Source of the DNA: Caulobacter sp.
GTDB taxonomy: Bacteria > Pseudomonadota > Alphaproteobacteria > Caulobacterales > Caulobacteraceae
Assembly: GCA_030652755.1 (NCBI GenBank)
Contig: JAUSPV010000310.1
Coordinates: 1-35,246 of the forward strand
Length of the DNA: 35,246 nt
Reading direction: 5' to 3'
Part shown: piece by piece, positions 1 through 8,061 of the stretch
How positions within the stretch are numbered: position 1 is the stretch's first letter
Layout: every line of letters begins with the position of its first letter
Program-made: the position numbers and the translations under genes
Notes under the pieces: model-generated
The model's input: only the letters and a program-made list of their open reading frames with translations
Told to the model about the DNA's origin: nothing
Database searches by the model: none

Positions 1-93
1 TCGACACGCCGCTTCGCGGCTGCTCAGGATGACGTAGTCTCAAAACCACCCATACACGTCATGCTGAGCAGCGCTCGCCAGAGCGCGTGTCGA
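1..93. repeat. REP/MITE-like inverted repeat downstream of hfsH
   Basis: Two arms face each other: 1-34 and the reverse complement of 57-93 share TCGACACGC at the outer end and GCTGCTCAG plus ATGACG at the inner end, around a spacer of about 22 bp. Each arm holds its own small hairpin: GCCGC-TTC-GCGGC at 8-20 and GCGCTC-GCCA-GAGCGC at 71-86. This tandem-hairpin design is that of dispersed intergenic REP/MITE elements. The left end is probably cut by the window edge. It lies just past the hfsH stop codon, so it may also act as a transcription stop or mRNA 3' stabiliser. No second copy was noticed in the window. Confidence 0.7.
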
Positions 94-110
94 AGCACGC
101 ACGGCGCAAG

Positions 111-863
111 CTAAAGCCCCAGCCTCCGCGCCCCCTCGGCCGCGGTGACCACGTCAAACCCCCGCGCCACTGCCGCGTCGACCAGATGCCCCAGCGCCTC
201 GGGCGTGCAGCCCCAGGCGGAGGGGCTTTCGGCCACGTCGTGGGTGTAGAGGATCAGCCACGCCTTGCGCTCGGCGGCCCGGTCCAGCCAGCGCATGGCG
301 GCGGCTTCGCCTTCAGGGCCCTCGATGCCGACGGCGGGCAGCTGGTTGGCGTCGGCGCCGTCCTCGACCAGGCCCGCCTGCACGGTGCGCAGGGTGCGGA
401 ACCGGCCGCCCAGCACGCGCTTGGCCGGGATCGACACGTCGCCGTAGGGGTAGGCGAAGCTTTCGGTGTAGGCCGCGCCCCAGGCCTTCAGCCCTTCGGA
501 GTTGCGGTCGACGTCCCCCACGATGGCGGCGGCGTTCGCCTGGCCGCAGTCGAGGTGGGAGAAGGTGTGGCAGGCGATCTCATGGCCGGCGGCGGCCAGG
601 CGGCGGGCGTCCTCGGCCTGCGCATAAACCCCCATCGGCCCGGTCTGTCCGGCCAGGCCCGTGGAGACGTAGTAGGTCCCGCGCGCCCCGCGCTGCTCCA
701 GTTCCCGCGCCCCGGCCAGGGCGGCGGTCACCGGCATGTCGTCGAAGGTGAAGCTGATCATCGGCCGCTCCAGCGCCATGCGCACCGGGCGACGTTGGGC
801 CAGCCGCGCGAAGCGGCGCCGCAGCTTGCCCTTCAGGGAGCGATCAGCGCTGTAGGCTTCCAT
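111..863 (-). CDS. hfsH: HfsH-like polysaccharide (GlcNAc) deacetylase
   Basis: A 250-residue NodB-fold (carbohydrate esterase 4) protein. Visible motifs are FTFDD at residues 38-42 (catalytic Asp and metal Asp), HTFSH at 99-103 (the two metal-binding His) and YPYG at 138-141. In Caulobacter, HfsH removes acetyl groups from GlcNAc in the holdfast adhesin and so controls its stickiness and cohesion; the same role is inferred here from the neighbours hfsG, hfsF and hfsE. The start at 863 is chosen because its ATG overlaps the hfsG stop (ATGA). An upstream ATG at 971 would bury the start inside hfsG and adds an Arg/Pro-rich tail unlike the family. There is no signal peptide, consistent with cytoplasmic or inner-membrane-side action. 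Confidence 0.88.
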   Translation of the reverse strand: MEAYSADRSLKGKLRRRFARLAQRRPVRMALERPMISFTFDDMPVTAALAGARELEQRGARGTYYVSTGLAGQTGPMGVYAQAEDARRLAAAGHEIACHTFSHLDCGQANAAAIVGDVDRNSEGLKAWGAAYTESFAYPYGDVSIPAKRVLGGRFRTLRTVQAGLVEDGADANQLPAVGIEGPEGEAAAMRWLDRAAERKAWLILYTHDVAESPSAWGCTPEALGHLVDAAVARGFDVVTAAEGARRLGL

Positions 864-1801
864 CAGACGGCCTCCGCATAGAGGGCGGCGCGGTAGAGCC
901 GCATGAACAGGTCCCGGGCGGGCAGGGGGGCGAGGTCGGCGACCGCGACCGCCTTCAGCGCCGGTCGCCACAGCCCCTTGAGCGGCACCACCTTCAGCAG
1001 CCGGGCGACCCGGTAGCTGGGATAGGTCTCGACCACCGACCGGTGGCCGGCGACGACGCGGGCGAAGTTGGCCGCCGACTGCTCGTACTTGCGGGCGATG
1101 GTCGCGGCGGTGTCCAGGCCCAGGTGGCTGGCCGGGATGTCGACATGGACGATGGGGTGCTCACGGGCGACCCGCATGGCCCACTCCACGTCTTCCCAGC
1201 CCCAGCCCGTGAAGGCCTCGTCAAAGCCGATGGCCTCGAACACATCTCGGCGGACCAGCAGGTTGGAGGTGAAGACGTGCTTCTCCGGCGCCTCGGCGCG
1301 GATGGCGGCGCTCAGGCAGTCGCTCTTCAGCGCCATGGCCCGGTGCAGGGCGTGCTCGCGGGTGCGCGGCGTCTGATCCAGCGAGAAGCCGCCGAAGGCG
1401 ACGGCCGGGTTCCGTCCGGCGACCAGCGCCAGCCAGTCGGCCAGGAAGCCCGGCCGGTCGGGCAGCATGTCGGCGTCGAGGAACAGCATGTGGCCGCCCC
1501 GCGCGTGGCCGGCCAGCCGGTTGCGGCCCCTGGAGCGGCCTTCGTTGGTCGACAGCCGCACGAAGCGGGCGGGCAGTGCCATGGTCCCGACGGTCTGGGC
1601 CACCCGGGTCGCCAGATCGGCCTCGCCCGAGCCGTCGTCGAGCACGATGACCTCGATCCCGGGAGCCGTCGCGCTGTCCAGCGCCGCCAGCAGCCGCACC
1701 GGGTCATCGCGGAAGAAGGGGATCAGGACAGACAGCGCAGGTCTGGGGGCGCCGCGCCAGGCCTTGCTCTCGACGGTCCATTCGGTGGGCTGGAGGGTCA
1801 T
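863..1801 (-). CDS. hfsG: HfsG-like family 2 glycosyltransferase
   Basis: A 312-residue GT2 (GT-A fold) enzyme. LDDGS at residues 54-58 is the nucleotide-sugar Asp region, FLDAD at 107-111 carries the DxD metal site, and GWGWEDVEW at 199-207 is the ED acceptor and catalytic-base motif typical of the family. It should add a sugar (in Caulobacter, HfsG has been linked to GlcNAc transfer) to the lipid-linked holdfast repeat on the cytoplasmic face of the inner membrane. The gene overlaps hfsF upstream and hfsH downstream by 4 bp each (ATGA), so all three are probably translationally coupled. The exact sugar cannot be read from the sequence. Confidence 0.87.
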   Translation of the reverse strand: MTLQPTEWTVESKAWRGAPRPALSVLIPFFRDDPVRLLAALDSATAPGIEVIVLDDGSGEADLATRVAQTVGTMALPARFVRLSTNEGRSRGRNRLAGHARGGHMLFLDADMLPDRPGFLADWLALVAGRNPAVAFGGFSLDQTPRTREHALHRAMALKSDCLSAAIRAEAPEKHVFTSNLLVRRDVFEAIGFDEAFTGWGWEDVEWAMRVAREHPIVHVDIPASHLGLDTAATIARKYEQSAANFARVVAGHRSVVETYPSYRVARLLKVVPLKGLWRPALKAVAVADLAPLPARDLFMRLYRAALYAEAV

Positions 1802-3246
1802 GTCGCCGCTCCCGGCCGCAGACTGGCGATCAGCTCATGGCGGCGCGTCCGGGCGCCCGCCGCGTCCAGCGCGAAGACCACCAGGCCGTAGACGATCGCG
1901 CCGGCCCCGGCCTTCAGCGCCAGTTCGAGGATGCCGCCCAGGGCCGGGATGGTCAGCACCACGACCGCCATGGCCACGCAACCCGCGCCGCCCTTCCACA
2001 GGGCTTCCAGCGGCAGCGGCAGGGGCATGGCGCTCCGGCCCAGCGCGAAGGAGGCGACCGCCCCGACCGTGTAGCTGATCGCCGTGGCCCACATGGCGCC
2101 GTCGATGCCGTAGCGCGGGATCAGGACCAGGTTCAGCGCCAGGTTCAGCCCGGCCGGAATGGTCATGGCCACCGTCAGCAGCTTCGTGCGCTGGCCCAGG
2201 GTGAAGGCCTGATGCAGGTAGTAGGTGGTGACGCCGGAGAAGAAGGCCCCGATGGCGATCCAGGGCGTGACGTGCGCGGCGCCCTCGACCAGCGCCTCGC
2301 CGACCATCACCTGGGCAAGCGGACCGGCGACCAGCGCAACGCCCACGGCGGCGGGGAGGGTCAGCAGCACCATGAAGGACGCCTGCTCGCGGGCGGTTTC
2401 GGCCAGGGCCGCGCGGCCCCCCCGCTCCAGCGCCGCGACCATGGCCGGGCCGCCGGCCATGCCCAGCCAGATGAACACGACGTCGAGGGTGCGGTTCGCG
2501 AGGCTGTAGCCGGCGTGATAGATTCCGACCGACTCCTCATTGAGGTAGCCGGCCAGCAGGAAGCGGTCGGTGGAGGAGATGACCAGGGCCAGGATCAGCG
2601 ACAGCGCCACGGGCATGCCGTAGCCGGCGTACTCGCGCAGCCGCGCCGGGTCGACCTTGCCGCCCCGCATCATCGTCAGTTCGCGGCGCAGGGTGAAGAT
2701 CAGGCAGAGGATGGCGACCACCGCCATGCCCATAAGCGGGCCGCCGCCGCCGAATCCGATGGCGACATAGACCACCCCGGCCGCGAACCCGCCGGCCGAC
2801 TGGGCCATGTCCAGCAGCGCGGCGGCGCCGACCTCGCCGTCAGCGCGGCGGCGCTCCTGCACCAGCTTGATCAGGCTGCGGAAGACCACGGCCAGCAGGC
2901 CGGCCGCCACGGCGACCTTGAGGCTGTCGCTGATCGGCGCGATCCAGACCGCGAGGCCGGCGGCCAGCGGGAAGGCCAGCGCCAGCGCCAGCCAGGACCG
3001 GTAGATCGTCGCCATGTGGCCGGCGACGTCGCCCCGTTCCCGCGCCCGCGCCTGGAAGCGGGCCATGGCCGCCTCGGTCCAGGTGAACAGCAGGGTGTGG
3101 GCCAGGATCATGACCGTCATGGCCAGGGCGTAGGCGCCGTACTGCTGGGGCGTCATCAGCCGCGTGAACACCACGATGGTCAGCAGGCCCACGAGCCCGG
3201 AGGTGATGTTGGCGGGCAGATAGCCGAGGAGGCCGCGGCGGTACAT
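1798..3246 (-). CDS. hfsF: HfsF-like Wzx-type polysaccharide flippase
   Basis: A 482-residue, strongly hydrophobic protein with roughly 12-14 predicted membrane helices spread over its whole length. The N-terminal pattern (ANITSGLVGLLTIVVFTRL, then PQQYGAYALA) is typical of the MOP/Wzx polysaccharide exporter superfamily. It would flip the undecaprenyl-linked holdfast repeat unit to the periplasm for polymerisation. It sits between the initiating transferase (6-bp gap) and the glycosyltransferase (4-bp ATGA overlap), the same order as hfsE-hfsF-hfsG in Caulobacter. Assignment to this rather than another exopolysaccharide rests on that order. Confidence 0.86.
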   Translation of the reverse strand: MYRRGLLGYLPANITSGLVGLLTIVVFTRLMTPQQYGAYALAMTVMILAHTLLFTWTEAAMARFQARARERGDVAGHMATIYRSWLALALAFPLAAGLAVWIAPISDSLKVAVAAGLLAVVFRSLIKLVQERRRADGEVGAAALLDMAQSAGGFAAGVVYVAIGFGGGGPLMGMAVVAILCLIFTLRRELTMMRGGKVDPARLREYAGYGMPVALSLILALVISSTDRFLLAGYLNEESVGIYHAGYSLANRTLDVVFIWLGMAGGPAMVAALERGGRAALAETAREQASFMVLLTLPAAVGVALVAGPLAQVMVGEALVEGAAHVTPWIAIGAFFSGVTTYYLHQAFTLGQRTKLLTVAMTIPAGLNLALNLVLIPRYGIDGAMWATAISYTVGAVASFALGRSAMPLPLPLEALWKGGAGCVAMAVVVLTIPALGGILELALKAGAGAIVYGLVVFALDAAGARTRRHELIASLRPGAAT

Positions 3247-3252
3247 CGGGCT

Positions 3253-4836
3253 CTACCGGACCGTGTCGCTGTCGCCGAGCAGGCAGGGGATGGTCATGGC
3301 CATGATGTAGACGTCGAACCAGAAGGACTGGCGTTCGATGTACTCGATGTCCAGCGCCACGCGGCGGCGCACCAGCTCGGGGCTGTCGACCGGCCCGCGC
3401 GAGCCGTTGATGGCGGCCCAGCCGGTCATGCCGGGCTTCATGCGGTGACGGTGAGCATACTCAGCGACCAGGCGGGCGGACTCGGTCTGGCCGGTCTTCA
3501 TGCCCACGGCGTGCGGGCGCGGGCCGACCAGGGACATCTCGCCGCCGAGGACGTTGAGCAGCTGCGGCAGCTCGTCCAGGCTGGTCTTGCGGATGAAGCG
3601 GCCGACGCGGGTCACGCGGTCATCGCCGGCCTGCACCTGCTGCACGGCCGCGAAGTCGGCGGCTTCCTGGCGCATGGAGCGGAACTTCCAGACGAGGATT
3701 TCCTCGTTGTTGAAGCCGTGGCGACGCTGGCGGAAGAAGATAGGGCCGGGACTGTCCAGCTTGATGGCGATGGCCACCAGCGCCATGACCGGCAGGCCGA
3801 GGATCAGCGCTGTCCAGCCGATGGCGATGTCCTGCAGCCGCTTGACCACCGCGCGGCGGACGTCGGCGGGCTCTCCCGACACCTGGGCCAGCTGTGCGTC
3901 GGCGATGCGGGAGAGGGCGCGGACACGGCCGTCCTCGCCGCCGGAGTCGAGCACCAGGCTGACGTCGTTGGGCAGCACCCGCAGCCGGGCGATGATCTCG
4001 CGCACCCGGGTCTGCGCGGTCGGGTTCACCGCGATGACGATGCGGTCGACATAGGGCAGCACCTTGTGGCCGAGCAGGTCGCCGGTGTCGCCCAGCACCG
4101 GCACGCCGGCGATTTCCTTGGGCGCGCGGCCCAGGCGGTCGTCGAACACGCCCAGCACCGCCACTTCGCGGGTCTTCAGGGCCGTCTCGATCAGCTTGCG
4201 GGCCGCCTCGGTGGCGCCGACGATGACGATGTTGGGCGTCAGCTTGCCGTCGCGCCGCCAGCGCCGGACCGTGCTCCACCAGATAACATGCAGCAGGCCG
4301 AGACCGACCAGCACCGGTCCGAACCACTGCGCGAGCAAGGGCAGGGAGTTGCGTCCGCCCGGCAGCAGCAGCTCCCCCGCGAGCAACGGCGCCCCGGTCA
4401 GGCCGAAGGCGGCGAAGACTCGCAGCAGATGGCGGGGGAGGGTCTCGCGATGGGCGAAGGCATAGCAGCCCAGGGCGCCCAGGGCCCAGACCAGGACGGC
4501 GAAGCCGACAGCCAGCGGCAGAATCTCGCCCACGGTGGCGGCCAGCAGGCCGCCCGGCGTAACGATGTGGGTCAGTACGATCGCGAAGAGCGCCGCGGCG
4601 ATGGCGTCCACCCAGCCGTAGAGGCGGGTCACCTGCTGCATCTCCAGCCGGGACCGGACAGGGGTCAGCCGCGTGGGGCGGAACGGACCACGCCGGTCGC
4701 GGGGATCTTCCTCGGGCGCGGCGCCGCGCGGGCCGAGCCCGGCGATCATGCCGCCGCGCAGGGCGCGAACGGCCGCGACCCAGCCGTCATCGGGCTGGCC
4801 TTGCTGCTCGGGGCGGTGAGCGGGGGCGGTCAACAT
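3253..4836 (-). CDS. hfsE: HfsE-like initiating sugar-phosphate transferase
   Basis: A 527-residue polyprenyl-phosphate hexose-1-phosphate transferase. The N-terminal half has several membrane helices (about residues 77-190) followed by a CoA-binding/NAD-like domain (NIVIVGATEAARK, about 202-214). The C-terminal catalytic domain has a membrane anchor at about 337-360 and the motifs WKFRSM (383-388), DELPQL (421-426), GEMSLVGPRPH (432-442) and KPGMTGW. It would load the first sugar phosphate onto undecaprenyl phosphate to begin holdfast synthesis. The ATG at 4836 gives a long polar leader; an internal ATG at residue 66, just before the first helix, is a plausible alternative start. First gene of hfsEFGH; the polymer export genes hfsDABC are not in this window. 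Confidence 0.88.
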   Translation of the reverse strand: MLTAPAHRPEQQGQPDDGWVAAVRALRGGMIAGLGPRGAAPEEDPRDRRGPFRPTRLTPVRSRLEMQQVTRLYGWVDAIAAALFAIVLTHIVTPGGLLAATVGEILPLAVGFAVLVWALGALGCYAFAHRETLPRHLLRVFAAFGLTGAPLLAGELLLPGGRNSLPLLAQWFGPVLVGLGLLHVIWWSTVRRWRRDGKLTPNIVIVGATEAARKLIETALKTREVAVLGVFDDRLGRAPKEIAGVPVLGDTGDLLGHKVLPYVDRIVIAVNPTAQTRVREIIARLRVLPNDVSLVLDSGGEDGRVRALSRIADAQLAQVSGEPADVRRAVVKRLQDIAIGWTALILGLPVMALVAIAIKLDSPGPIFFRQRRHGFNNEEILVWKFRSMRQEAADFAAVQQVQAGDDRVTRVGRFIRKTSLDELPQLLNVLGGEMSLVGPRPHAVGMKTGQTESARLVAEYAHRHRMKPGMTGWAAINGSRGPVDSPELVRRRVALDIEYIERQSFWFDVYIMAMTIPCLLGDSDTVR

Positions 4837-4956
4837 GACCCGACAATGACGTCATCGCCTCAAGCGGCGGTTAACACGGGTCTCCGAAATCACCGGAATC
4901 GCCCGTTGGCGCAGCCCGAAACGGGTAGGGCGCTGTCGCCGACCTTGCCTTGGTCC
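4837..4956 (-). promoter_or_regulatory. hfsE upstream region with ATGACGTCAT palindrome
   Basis: This 120-bp gap separates the transglutaminase-like gene from hfsE, both on the minus strand. It holds a perfect 10-bp palindrome, ATGACGTCAT, at 4846-4855, only 9 bp upstream of the annotated hfsE ATG. Further upstream, the minus strand carries CCCGTT and AACGGG about 12 bp apart, a weak hairpin that could end the preceding transcript. The palindrome could be an operator, but it lies so close to the ATG that it would be in the leader or at the transcription start. No clear -35/-10 pair was found. Confidence 0.35.
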
Positions 4957-5736
4957 TCAGGCGGCCTGGGTGATGGTGAAGGTCTGACTCACGTGCTCGC
5001 CGCGACCGAAGATGGTCATGAAGGCGATGTCGGCGGCGTCCAGCCCGGTCGCGACGCGGACGAGGCCGTCGACGGGGGCCAGGCCGGTCGGATCGACCAG
5101 TTGCCATCGGCCGCCGAGGAACACTTCCACCACCGCATGCATGTCCGGCGGCTCCAGGCCCCAGGCGTAGGCGCTCACGGCCCGGGCCGGTACGCCCGCC
5201 GCCCGGCAAAGGGAGATGGCCAGGTGGGTGAAGTCGCGGCACACGCCGGCGCGGTCGACGAAGGTGTCCAGCGCGGTGGACTCCACGTTGCTGACGCCGG
5301 CGCGGTAGTCGACGTGGGCGCTGATCCAGGCCAGCACGGCCTTGACCTGCTCACCGCTGTGCAGGGCTCCGAACTCGCGCGCCACGAAGGACTCGAACCG
5401 GTCCGAGGGGCAGTAGCGGCTGGGCCGCAGGTAGCGGAGCGCCTCCCCTGGAAGCCCCCGGACGGGAGAGACGTGTCCCTCGCCGAGCCGCGAGTCCCGC
5501 GGATTGACCTCGACCGTCGCGTCGTAGCGGATCTCAAGGTCGCCCTCGGCGACGAAGACGGCGCGCCGCTCGCCGGTGACCGGGTCGTCCAGGCGCGCGA
5601 TCTCGACCTGCGGTTCGAGCCGGAGGGATTCGGACAGCACGGTCTGGTCGGCGCTGCGCGCCGCTTCCAGCAGCAGCAGCACCTCGCAGCGCTGGTCGAA
5701 ACGGTAGGCCAGCCGCGCTTCGATCTGGAATATCAT
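4957..5736 (-). CDS. Transglutaminase-like cysteine protease-fold protein
   Basis: A 259-residue protein with a bacterial transglutaminase-like core. The catalytic triad is visible as C166 in GVCRDFTH, H200 in PDMHAVVEV and D215 in LVDPTG. An N-terminal beta-sheet domain (about residues 1-110) precedes it, as in the two-domain transglutaminase-like proteins of proteobacteria. The start at 5736 is chosen because AAGGGA lies about 7 nt upstream; a longer frame to 5856 adds Arg/Pro-rich sequence without family character. No signal peptide is seen, so it is probably cytoplasmic. Substrate and pathway are unknown. It is divergent from pstS and 120 bp upstream of hfsE; no functional link to either is evident. 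Confidence 0.8.
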   Translation of the reverse strand: MIFQIEARLAYRFDQRCEVLLLLEAARSADQTVLSESLRLEPQVEIARLDDPVTGERRAVFVAEGDLEIRYDATVEVNPRDSRLGEGHVSPVRGLPGEALRYLRPSRYCPSDRFESFVAREFGALHSGEQVKAVLAWISAHVDYRAGVSNVESTALDTFVDRAGVCRDFTHLAISLCRAAGVPARAVSAYAWGLEPPDMHAVVEVFLGGRWQLVDPTGLAPVDGLVRVATGLDAADIAFMTIFGRGEHVSQTFTITQAA

Positions 5737-6043
5737 GTCTGGATCCCTTGCCGCCCGGCAGATGGGGGGCGGCCGCCCCTCCAAGCGCCCGACGGCGGCG
5801 AAGGTTGCGTCCATCATGCGGCGAGCGGGGAGGCGTGACAATCGGCGCGGACTCACGTCACGGACGCCCGCTGATCCGGCGCTTGTCGCCTCGTGCGCGA
5901 AGAGCCGGAACGTGATATTCCATCGTTTATCGACGATTGCCGGTCGATGTCACAAAACTGTTGTCGCGACAGCTTAGACGCCTGCTCCTGAGGGGGCCGC
6001 TTCGGCGTGACCGCCACATTCAAACGCCCTGATGAGGATGACG
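5737..6043. other. Divergent intergenic region, transglutaminase gene / pstS
   Basis: 307 bp between divergent genes. It contains a perfect GC palindrome GGGGCGGCCGCCCC at 5766-5779, close to the start of the minus-strand gene. An AT-richer stretch at 5911-5965 has a small inverted repeat ATCGT/ACGAT (5922-5937) and a candidate PhoB box (5948-5965, listed separately). GAGGA at 6034-6038 is the pstS ribosome binding site. No conserved protein or RNA gene was recognised here. Confidence 0.6.
5948..5965 (+). promoter_or_regulatory. Candidate PhoB (Pho) box upstream of pstS
   Basis: The sequence TGTCACAAAACTGTTGTC has two heptamer-like halves (TGTCACA and TGTTGTC) exactly 11 bp apart with an AT-rich spacer, the layout of PhoB-binding direct repeats (consensus CTGTCAT-N4-CTGTCAT). 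It ends about 78 nt before the pstS ATG, a usual position for an activator site that replaces the -35 element. The second half deviates at two or three bases. PstS is the most widely conserved PhoB target, which supports the call. Confidence 0.62.
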
Positions 6044-7057
6044 ATGAAAAAGCTGGTGCTCTGCGGAGTTGCGGCGCTTGCGCTGACCGCCTGCAATCAG
6101 AACACGCCCGCCGCGAAGGGCGGCGTCGACGGCAACGCGATCGTGCTGATCGATGGTTCGAGCACCGTCTATCCGATCTCCGAAGCGCTCGGCGAAGAGT
6201 TTCAGAAGGCCAGCGGCGTCCGGGTGACGGTCGGCCTTTCGGGCACCGGCGGCGGCTTCAAGAAGCTCTGCCGCGGCGAGACCGACATCTCCGGCGCCTC
6301 ACGGCCGATCAAGGCCGAGGAGATGGAGCTCTGCAAGCAGAACGGCGTCGAGTTCATCGAACTGCCGGTGGCGCTTGATGCGCTGGCGGTCATCGTCAAT
6401 CCCGCCAACACCTTCATCGACTGCCTCACGGTGGCCGAGCTGAAGACCATGTGGGCCCCCGAGGCCCAGGGCAAGATCTCCACCTGGAACCAGGTCCGCG
6501 CCAGCTTCCCGAACCAGCCGATCAAGCTTTTCGGCGCCGGCACCGATTCCGGCACGTTCGACTACTTCACCAAGGCCATCAACGGCGAAGAGGGCTCCTC
6601 GCGCGGCGACTACACCGCCACCGAGGACGACAACGTCACGGTGACCGGCGTGGGCGGCGACAACAACTCCCTCGGCTACCTCGGCCTGGCCTACCTGACG
6701 GAGAACGCCGGCAAGGTTAGGGCGGTGCCGATCCGCCAGGCCAACGGCGCCTGCATCGCGCCGTCCGTCCAGGCCGCCCGCGACGCCTCCTACCAGCCGC
6801 TGTCGCGTCCGCTGTTCTTCTACGTCAACAAGAAGCACGCCGACGAGCGCCCGCATGTGCGTGACTTCATCAAGTTCGCCTTCAGCCCGGAGGAGAGCGA
6901 GAAGCTGGTCGCCGAGGTCGGTTACGTTCCGCTTCCGACGCAGGCCTACAGCCTGGCGCTCACCAAGTTCGACGCCCGCAAGACCGGCAGCTATTTCGGG
7001 GGTGGCTCGAAGGTCGGCGTAACGGCCGAGGAACTGCTCGCCGACGCCGGCAAGTAG
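6044..7057 (+). CDS. pstS: PstS phosphate-binding lipoprotein
   Basis: A 337-residue periplasmic phosphate-binding component of the PstSCAB importer. It begins with a lipoprotein signal ([17 protein letters not shown], lipid-modified Cys17). Phosphate-contact motifs are GSSTVYP (38-44), SGTGGGF (66-72), DISGASRP (81-88) and [10 protein letters not shown]. The ATG at 6044 is preferred over ATGs at 6032 and 6038 because GAGGA sits 5 nt before it and the signal peptide then begins with MKK. Being a lipoprotein, it is tethered to a membrane rather than free in the periplasm. A candidate PhoB box lies upstream and a strong hairpin separates it from pstC. Confidence 0.95.
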   Translation: MKKLVLCGVAALALTACNQNTPAAKGGVDGNAIVLIDGSSTVYPISEALGEEFQKASGVRVTVGLSGTGGGFKKLCRGETDISGASRPIKAEEMELCKQNGVEFIELPVALDALAVIVNPANTFIDCLTVAELKTMWAPEAQGKISTWNQVRASFPNQPIKLFGAGTDSGTFDYFTKAINGEEGSSRGDYTATEDDNVTVTGVGGDNNSLGYLGLAYLTENAGKVRAVPIRQANGACIAPSVQAARDASYQPLSRPLFFYVNKKHADERPHVRDFIKFAFSPEESEKLVAEVGYVPLPTQAYSLALTKFDARKTGSYFGGGSKVGVTAEELLADAGK

Positions 7058-7077
7058 CGCGTCACGCAGTCAACGGC

Positions 7078-7102
7078 GGCCGGGGATGATCGCGCCCCGG
7101 CC
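7078..7102 (+). terminator. Intercistronic hairpin between pstS and pstC
   Basis: GGCCGGGG (7078-7085) and CCCCGGCC (7095-7102) form a perfect 8-bp GC stem with a 9-nt loop, 20 bp after the pstS stop. There is no U-tract, so it is more likely an mRNA-stabilising or partial-termination structure than a full stop. Such a structure would allow far more PstS than membrane subunits, as expected for a binding-protein transporter. Confidence 0.6.
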
Positions 7103-7122
7103 CTACGTCGCGAGGAACATTC

Positions 7123-8061
7123 GTGTCGCAAACCCTCGATGAAGGCTCAACCTTCGCCGCGCTCCGGGACAGCGGGTTCCTGCGCCGCGGCCGCATTCTC
7201 GCGCGCGTCATGCAGGTCATCCTGTTCGCCTGCGCCGCGCTGTCGGTGGTCATCACCGGCGCGATCCTGTGGGTGCTGATCTCTGAATCCTGGATGTTCT
7301 TCCGGCAGATTCCGCTGGTCGCGTTCCTGACCGACACCGAGTGGACGCCGGCCTTCACCAATGCCCGCTACGGCATCCTGCCGCTGCTGACCGCCACGCT
7401 GTGGGCGGCCGGCATCGCCATGGCGGTCGCGACGCCGCTGGGTCTGGTGCTGTCGGTGTACCTGAGCGAATTCGCCCGGCCTCGCGTGCGGGAGGTGCTC
7501 AAGCCGATCCTGGAGATGCTGGCGGCGGTTCCGACGGTGGTCTTCGGCTATTTCGCGCTGCTGTTCCTGACCCCGCTGGCCAAGCAGTTCATTCCGGGTC
7601 TTTCGGGCTTCAACCTTCTGATCCCCGGCTTCGTCATGGGCATCATGATCCTGCCCTACGTGGTTTCGATCAGCGAGGACGCCATGCGGGCGGTGCCGAT
7701 GACGCTGCGCGAAGGCGCCTTCGCGCTCGGCATGAGCCGCTGGCGAACCGCTTTCTCGGTGGTCATCCCCGGCGCCTTCTCCGGCGTCACGGCCGCCTAT
7801 CTGCTGGCCTTCGCCCGCGCGGTCGGCGAGACGATGGTGGTGGCCATCGCGGCCGGCCAGAACCCGAACCTGACCGGTGACCCGCGCGAGGGCGCCGCGA
7901 CGATCACCGCCTACATCGTCCAGATGAGCCTCGGCGATCTGCCGCACGGCACGCTGGCCTATTCGACCATCTTCGCCACCGGCCTGGTGCTCTTCCTGAT
8001 CACGCTGGCCTTCAACGTTCTCGGCTTTGTTCTGCGCCGCAAGTTCCGGGAGGCCTACTGA
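7123..8061 (+). CDS. pstC: PstC phosphate ABC transporter permease
   Basis: A 312-residue inner-membrane permease of the PstSCAB system, with about six membrane helices. The cytoplasmic EAA loop, which docks with PstB, lies around EGAFALGMSRWRTAFSVVIP. The start is a GTG at 7123, supported by GAGGAA 5 nt upstream; no better ATG is nearby. Its stop codon overlaps the pstA start (TGATG), so the two permeases are translationally coupled. The length is normal for PstC. Confidence 0.93.
   Translation: MSQTLDEGSTFAALRDSGFLRRGRILARVMQVILFACAALSVVITGAILWVLISESWMFFRQIPLVAFLTDTEWTPAFTNARYGILPLLTATLWAAGIAMAVATPLGLVLSVYLSEFARPRVREVLKPILEMLAAVPTVVFGYFALLFLTPLAKQFIPGLSGFNLLIPGFVMGIMILPYVVSISEDAMRAVPMTLREGAFALGMSRWRTAFSVVIPGAFSGVTAAYLLAFARAVGETMVVAIAAGQNPNLTGDPREGAATITAYIVQMSLGDLPHGTLAYSTIFATGLVLFLITLAFNVLGFVLRRKFREAY

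Noticed and set aside
1837..5838. A 1333-codon open frame on the plus strand, antisense to hfsF, hfsE and the transglutaminase-like gene
   Set aside because: Its composition (Gly, Gln, His, Asp, Arg, Val) is the mirror of high-GC coding sequence on the other strand; no domain or signal is visible, and the opposite strand has clear family motifs throughout.
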